From contig CAJUET010000001.1 in NCBI GenBank assembly GCA_910585595.1, forward strand, positions 124,001 through 188,000: a DNA stretch of 64,000 nucleotides. The letters are read 5' to 3'. Position numbers and translations under genes: made by a program. Under the pieces are notes generated by a model. That model was not told where the DNA came from. It worked only from the letters and a program-made list of their open reading frames with translations, and did no database searches. This document shows positions 62,923 through 64,000 of the stretch, piece after piece (positions within the stretch are counted from its first letter, which is position 1; each line of letters starts with the position of its first letter). Origin of the DNA: an uncultured Christensenella sp. (GTDB lineage Bacteria; Bacillota; Clostridia; Christensenellales; Borkfalkiaceae).

Positions 62923-64000
62923 TTCACTCTCCCGTAAAGCTCTTTTGCCGTAACATTGATTATTTCTGCGGCGGAAGCGATTTCCTCTTGCGTATTCTCC
63001 GCAGAAAAGCTGAATCTGAGTATACCGTTTAAAAGTCCTCGATCGACCCCGCAAGCCTCGATCACGCGGCTGTACGGCTTCTTCGAAGAGCACGCGCTTC
63101 CCGTACCTGCATACACCCCTCTGTCGGAAAGCATTCGGACGAGCGTTTCGCCCCTTATCCCCTTTGCCGCGACCGTCAATATATACGGCGTACCGCATAT
63201 CGAAGAAACCCTCGTAAACATATTCCGATCAAGCTTTTCCAACAGCATTTCCCTTAGTTTTAAAACGCGCTCCCCGTCGCTTTTCAAAGAAGCGCATTTT
63301 TCCTTTGCGGCGGAGGCGAACGTTAAAATTCCGAATACGTTCTCAGTTCCGCTCCGTTTTCCGCCCTCCTGTCCGCCGCCGTAAAGATAGGGCGCAAGAT
63401 TGACTTTTTTGCGCTTGAAGAGCGCACCCGTGCCTTTAAGAGCACCGATCTTATGGGCGCTCACCGAATAAAAATCGATGTTTTTCGTAAGGCGAACGGG
63501 AATTTTTCCGAACGCCTGAACGCCGTCGCTCATAAAGACGGCGCGGCTGTTTTTTTGTTTTACTTTCTCCGAAATGCGCTCGATCGGGTTGATCGCGCCC
63601 GTTTCGTTGTTCACGTGAATGACAGAGACGAGCGAAGTATTTTCGTCCACAAGGCGCAAAAGTTCGTCCTCATTTACACTTCCGTCGCCGTTCAAAGGCG
63701 CAAAGCGCACGTCCGTTCCGCGGTTTTTAAGCTCCTTGGCACACTCGTACACCGCCGCGTGCTCTCCCGCAGTCGTAACGAAGTTTCCCCGCTTTACGCT
63801 CCCGAAAATCGCCTGATTGTCCGCCTCCGTTCCGCAGGAAGTAAAAACAAGCTCGAAGTTCTCCCGATCCGCCAAAAGGGACAAAATTTCTCCCCGCGCC
63901 CCGTCGATTTCTCTGTACGTCCGAATTCCGCCCGCATAAAGCGCGGACGGATTGAAATACAGGTCATACAGCGCCCTCTCCGCGGCGGAAACCGCAGACT
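62919..64000 (-). CDS. Cysteine desulfurase (IscS/NifZ type), 5' end cut by window
   Basis: About 359 residues are visible and the frame stays open to the window edge; only a few N-terminal residues are missing. The PLP Lys is in SVSAHKIGALKG and the sulfur-carrying Cys in TGSACSSKKP. It is coupled to thiI, so it most likely hands sulfur to ThiI for 4-thiouridine, the arrangement known for NifZ-ThiI pairs in Bacillus. Confidence 0.92.
   Translation of the reverse strand, partial: SAVSAAERALYDLYFNPSALYAGGIRTYREIDGARGEILSLLADRENFELVFTSCGTEADNQAIFGSVKRGNFVTTAGEHAAVYECAKELKNRGTDVRFAPLNGDGSVNEDELLRLVDENTSLVSVIHVNNETGAINPIERISEKVKQKNSRAVFMSDGVQAFGKIPVRLTKNIDFYSVSAHKIGALKGTGALFKRKKVNLAPYLYGGGQEGGKRSGTENVFGILTFASAAKEKCASLKSDGERVLKLREMLLEKLDRNMFTRVSSICGTPYILTVAAKGIRGETLVRMLSDRGVYAGTGSACSSKKPYSRVIEACGVDRGLLNGILRFSFSAENTQEEIASAAEIINVTAKELYGRVK

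Noticed and set aside
62923..63198. 92-residue N-terminal extension of ThiI
   Set aside because: It is read out of frame through the desulfurase gene, is Arg/Gly-rich without family similarity, and ATG 62922 fits the usual ThiI start with an ATGA overlap.

Overview
The window is a gene-dense stretch of about 52% GC in its housekeeping parts and looks like the chromosome of a member of the Bacillota, class Clostridia, probably an uncultured gut lineage. The evidence is the secG-rnr-smpB order, a yabP-yabQ-divIC-like sporulation/division cluster, a Gram-positive dcw cluster (mraZ, rsmH, ftsL, PBP, murE, mraY, murD, ftsW, murA, divIB, ftsA, ftsZ), a MurE with the meso-diaminopimelate motif DNPR, and AGGAGG-type ribosome-binding sites. 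I cannot name a genus. No rRNA, tRNA, tmRNA, CRISPR array, insertion sequence or phage gene was seen. No gap without a gene exceeds about 260 bases.

Layout. 1-1.8 kb: three small membrane/lipoprotein genes of unknown role. 1.8-5.25 kb (minus): DUF1934-like, metallo-beta-lactamase-fold hydrolase, rho, ROK glucokinase. 5.3-6.4 kb (minus): YgjP-like metallopeptidase and an unknown. 6.5-7.8 kb: aroA. 7.8-9 kb: DtxR/MntR regulator, low-molecular-weight phosphatase, small XRE regulator. 9-11.9 kb (minus): yabP, yabQ, divIC-like, ppx/gppA, M50 peptidase. 11.9-17.2 kb (minus): aroK-gltX-thyA-folA-typA in one tight operon. 17.3-20.8 kb (plus): lipoprotein, secG, rnr, smpB. 20.8-23.6 kb (minus): small unknown, purB, cyclophilin, dCMP deaminase. 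23.8-25.7 kb: groES-groEL. 25.8-30.9 kb (minus): a phosphonate cassette. 31-45.7 kb (minus): ftsZ back through the dcw cluster to mraZ and murI. 45.8-46.1 kb: rpsT. 46.4-51.5 kb: XRE-cupin regulator and potABCD polyamine uptake. 51.6-59.4 kb (minus): miaB-mutS-mutL-miaA-PLP lyase. 59.6-61.8 kb: class A PBP. 61.8-64 kb (minus): iscS-type desulfurase (cut by the window end) and thiI.

The most striking system is the four-gene phosphonate cassette between ftsZ and groEL: LicD-type transferase, a three-domain fusion (LicC/PntC-like nucleotidyltransferase + HxGH cytidylyltransferase + PEP mutase), an iron alcohol dehydrogenase and phosphonopyruvate decarboxylase. Together they predict synthesis of 2-hydroxyethylphosphonate, its activation as a CMP ester and its transfer to a surface polymer. 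The cassette is clearly more AT-rich than its neighbours, which suggests acquisition.

Regulatory signals stand out. Several operon heads have a near-consensus sigma-A promoter whose -10 box lies only 6-9 bases before the start codon with no Shine-Dalgarno site (aroK, aroA, ygjP-like, the small XRE gene), so leaderless messages are predicted. The division PBP appears to start at AUU. mraZ has four GTGGN boxes on its own promoter. The pot operon has two near-identical GTTTA-N7-TAAAC operators exactly 60 bp apart. yabP has a sigma-E-like promoter.
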